A stretch of DNA of 6,243 bases from Acidobacteriaceae bacterium. GTDB taxonomy: Bacteria > Acidobacteriota > Terriglobia > Terriglobales > Acidobacteriaceae. The notes beneath the pieces were generated by a model, which saw nothing but the letters and a program-made list of their open reading frames with translations, ran no database searches and was not told the DNA's origin. The position numbers and the translations under genes were made by a program. The stretch is from assembly GCA_031296355.1 (NCBI GenBank), contig JARLFX010000017.1, positions 1 through 6,243 on the forward strand, written 5' to 3'. How positions within the stretch are numbered: position 1 is the stretch's first letter; each line of letters begins with the position of its first letter. This document shows positions 5,487 to 6,243 of this stretch, in pieces.

Positions 5487-6243
5487 TTAGGTGGGGAGGG
5501 CTCCGGGAAGAAAGGGGGAGGGCTGGGGAACGGGGATGGCGAGAGGGTTCATGACGCCGTGGCGGGCACTGCGCCGCAGATAGAGAAAGAGGGTGAGCGC
5601 AAGCAGCGAAATCAGCAGGCCGAGGAGGGCATCGGGCATGATGCGGTAGCGCACGGCCACGGTGACGTCGCCTGTTGGCAGGGGCATGGCGAGATAGCCG
5701 TCTGGCCGCGGCACCAGGTGGGGAGCGATGCCGTTTACGCGTGTCTGCCAGCCGGGATAGTTGCGCAGGCGGATGACCAGGAAGGCGGCGTGCGGCGCGG
5801 AGATATGGAAGCTCTGGCTGGTGTTGAAGTCGATGCTGCCGTTTGCACCCTGATCATGGCGGCTCAGGCTCTGCGGATTATCAGTGATCCAGTAGGGATT
5901 GACGGAGTCCTGAAGCGCAGCGGTGTTCGCGGTGCGGGGGGTGTATTCGTCAAACGGCGGCACCCCATAGCCGCTGCGGAAGTAGGCGAGCTGGGCCGCG
6001 GGTTGATCGTCGTAGATGCTGGCGATATGGAACTGATGCCACGCAGGCGGAACCAGGGCAAAGGGTAGCAGAATGGCGGCGGTTAGCAGCGTGTTTCTGC
6101 GACCGCGAACGGCAAGTGCCAGAAGCACGCCGCATAGGGCTCCGAGCAGGGCGAGCAGCCGCCAGGGGAACTGCAGATACTGCAGCTCCGGCAGGCGCCA
6201 GGCGAAGAGGCTGGCACGGGTGAGGGCGAAGCCGAGCGCCATC
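5487..6243 (-). CDS. C-terminal part of a multi-membrane protein (YfhO / PTPS-related-like), 5' end off window
   Basis: About 251 residues are visible and the frame continues past the right edge; the Met at 6242 is probably internal. The segment LPELQYLQFPWRLL (17-30) resembles the PpLryvQFPWR motif of large YfhO or 6-pyruvoyl-tetrahydropterin-synthase-related membrane proteins, which have many N-terminal helices before it. Membrane helices are at about 28-46, 51-66 and 204-221. Between them lies a presumably extracytoplasmic domain with FDEYTPRTAN (97-106) and a beta-rich end, NYPGWQTRVNG...PDGYLAMPLPTGDVTVAVRYR (161-200). That pattern is typical of the family's C-terminal domain. After the last helix comes an RR-rich turn and a Pro-rich cytoplasmic tail. 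The exact function is unknown; a glycosyltransferase-C-like role in envelope polysaccharide or lipid modification is an inference from the fold class. It reads directly into ispA. Confidence 0.75.
   Translation of the reverse strand, partial: MALGFALTRASLFAWRLPELQYLQFPWRLLALLGALCGVLLALAVRGRRNTLLTAAILLPFALVPPAWHQFHIASIYDDQPAAQLAYFRSGYGVPPFDEYTPRTANTAALQDSVNPYWITDNPQSLSRHDQGANGSIDFNTSQSFHISAPHAAFLVIRLRNYPGWQTRVNGIAPHLVPRPDGYLAMPLPTGDVTVAVRYRIMPDALLGLLISLLALTLFLYLRRSARHGVMNPLAIPVPQPSPFLPGALPT

Noticed and set aside
5559..6068. 169-residue plus-strand frame antisense to the membrane protein
   Set aside because: It has no domain features, and the opposite frame has membrane helices and a family-like C-terminal domain.

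Overview
The window looks like chromosomal DNA from a fairly GC-rich bacterium, most likely an Acidobacteriota (Terriglobia/Acidobacteriaceae type). This is an inference from the gene types, the TTG/GTG starts and the style of the intergenic repeats; no rRNA or other taxonomic marker is present. It holds six protein genes, two of them cut by the window edges. No tRNA, rRNA, CRISPR array, transposase or phage gene is visible.

Layout. At 1-1598 (minus) lies most of a soluble PAS-PAS-PAS histidine kinase whose C-terminal ATPase end runs off the left edge. It is divergent, across a gap of about 220 bp, from a small cold-shock-domain protein (1817-2056, plus). A family X DNA polymerase/PHP phosphoesterase, PolX, follows at 2172-3914 (plus). 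It converges with a minus-strand block separated from it by a palindrome-rich spacer (3915-4046). Read in its own direction, the minus block is: the C-terminal part of a large multi-membrane protein (6243-5487), a type II farnesyl/geranyl diphosphate synthase (5462-4533, only 24 bp downstream), a repeat-filled spacer (4532-4374), and a 108-residue MIP18/DUF59 iron-sulfur assembly factor (4373-4047).

Functions. The genes cover separate housekeeping and signalling jobs: signal sensing, RNA chaperoning, base-excision-type repair synthesis, isoprenoid precursor supply, and Fe-S cluster delivery. The membrane protein and the prenyl synthase could share a transcript; the link between lipid-carrier supply and a membrane protein of possible cell-envelope function is suggestive only. 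Apart from the cold-shock gene, none of the starts visible in the window has a convincing Shine-Dalgarno sequence.

The least ordinary material is intergenic. It comprises a seven-unit 8-bp tandem array abutting the DUF59 start codon, two REP-like imperfect palindromes whose stems differ by a compensatory base-pair change, and a run of three palindromes between the convergent genes. I see no evidence of a new multi-gene system in this window.
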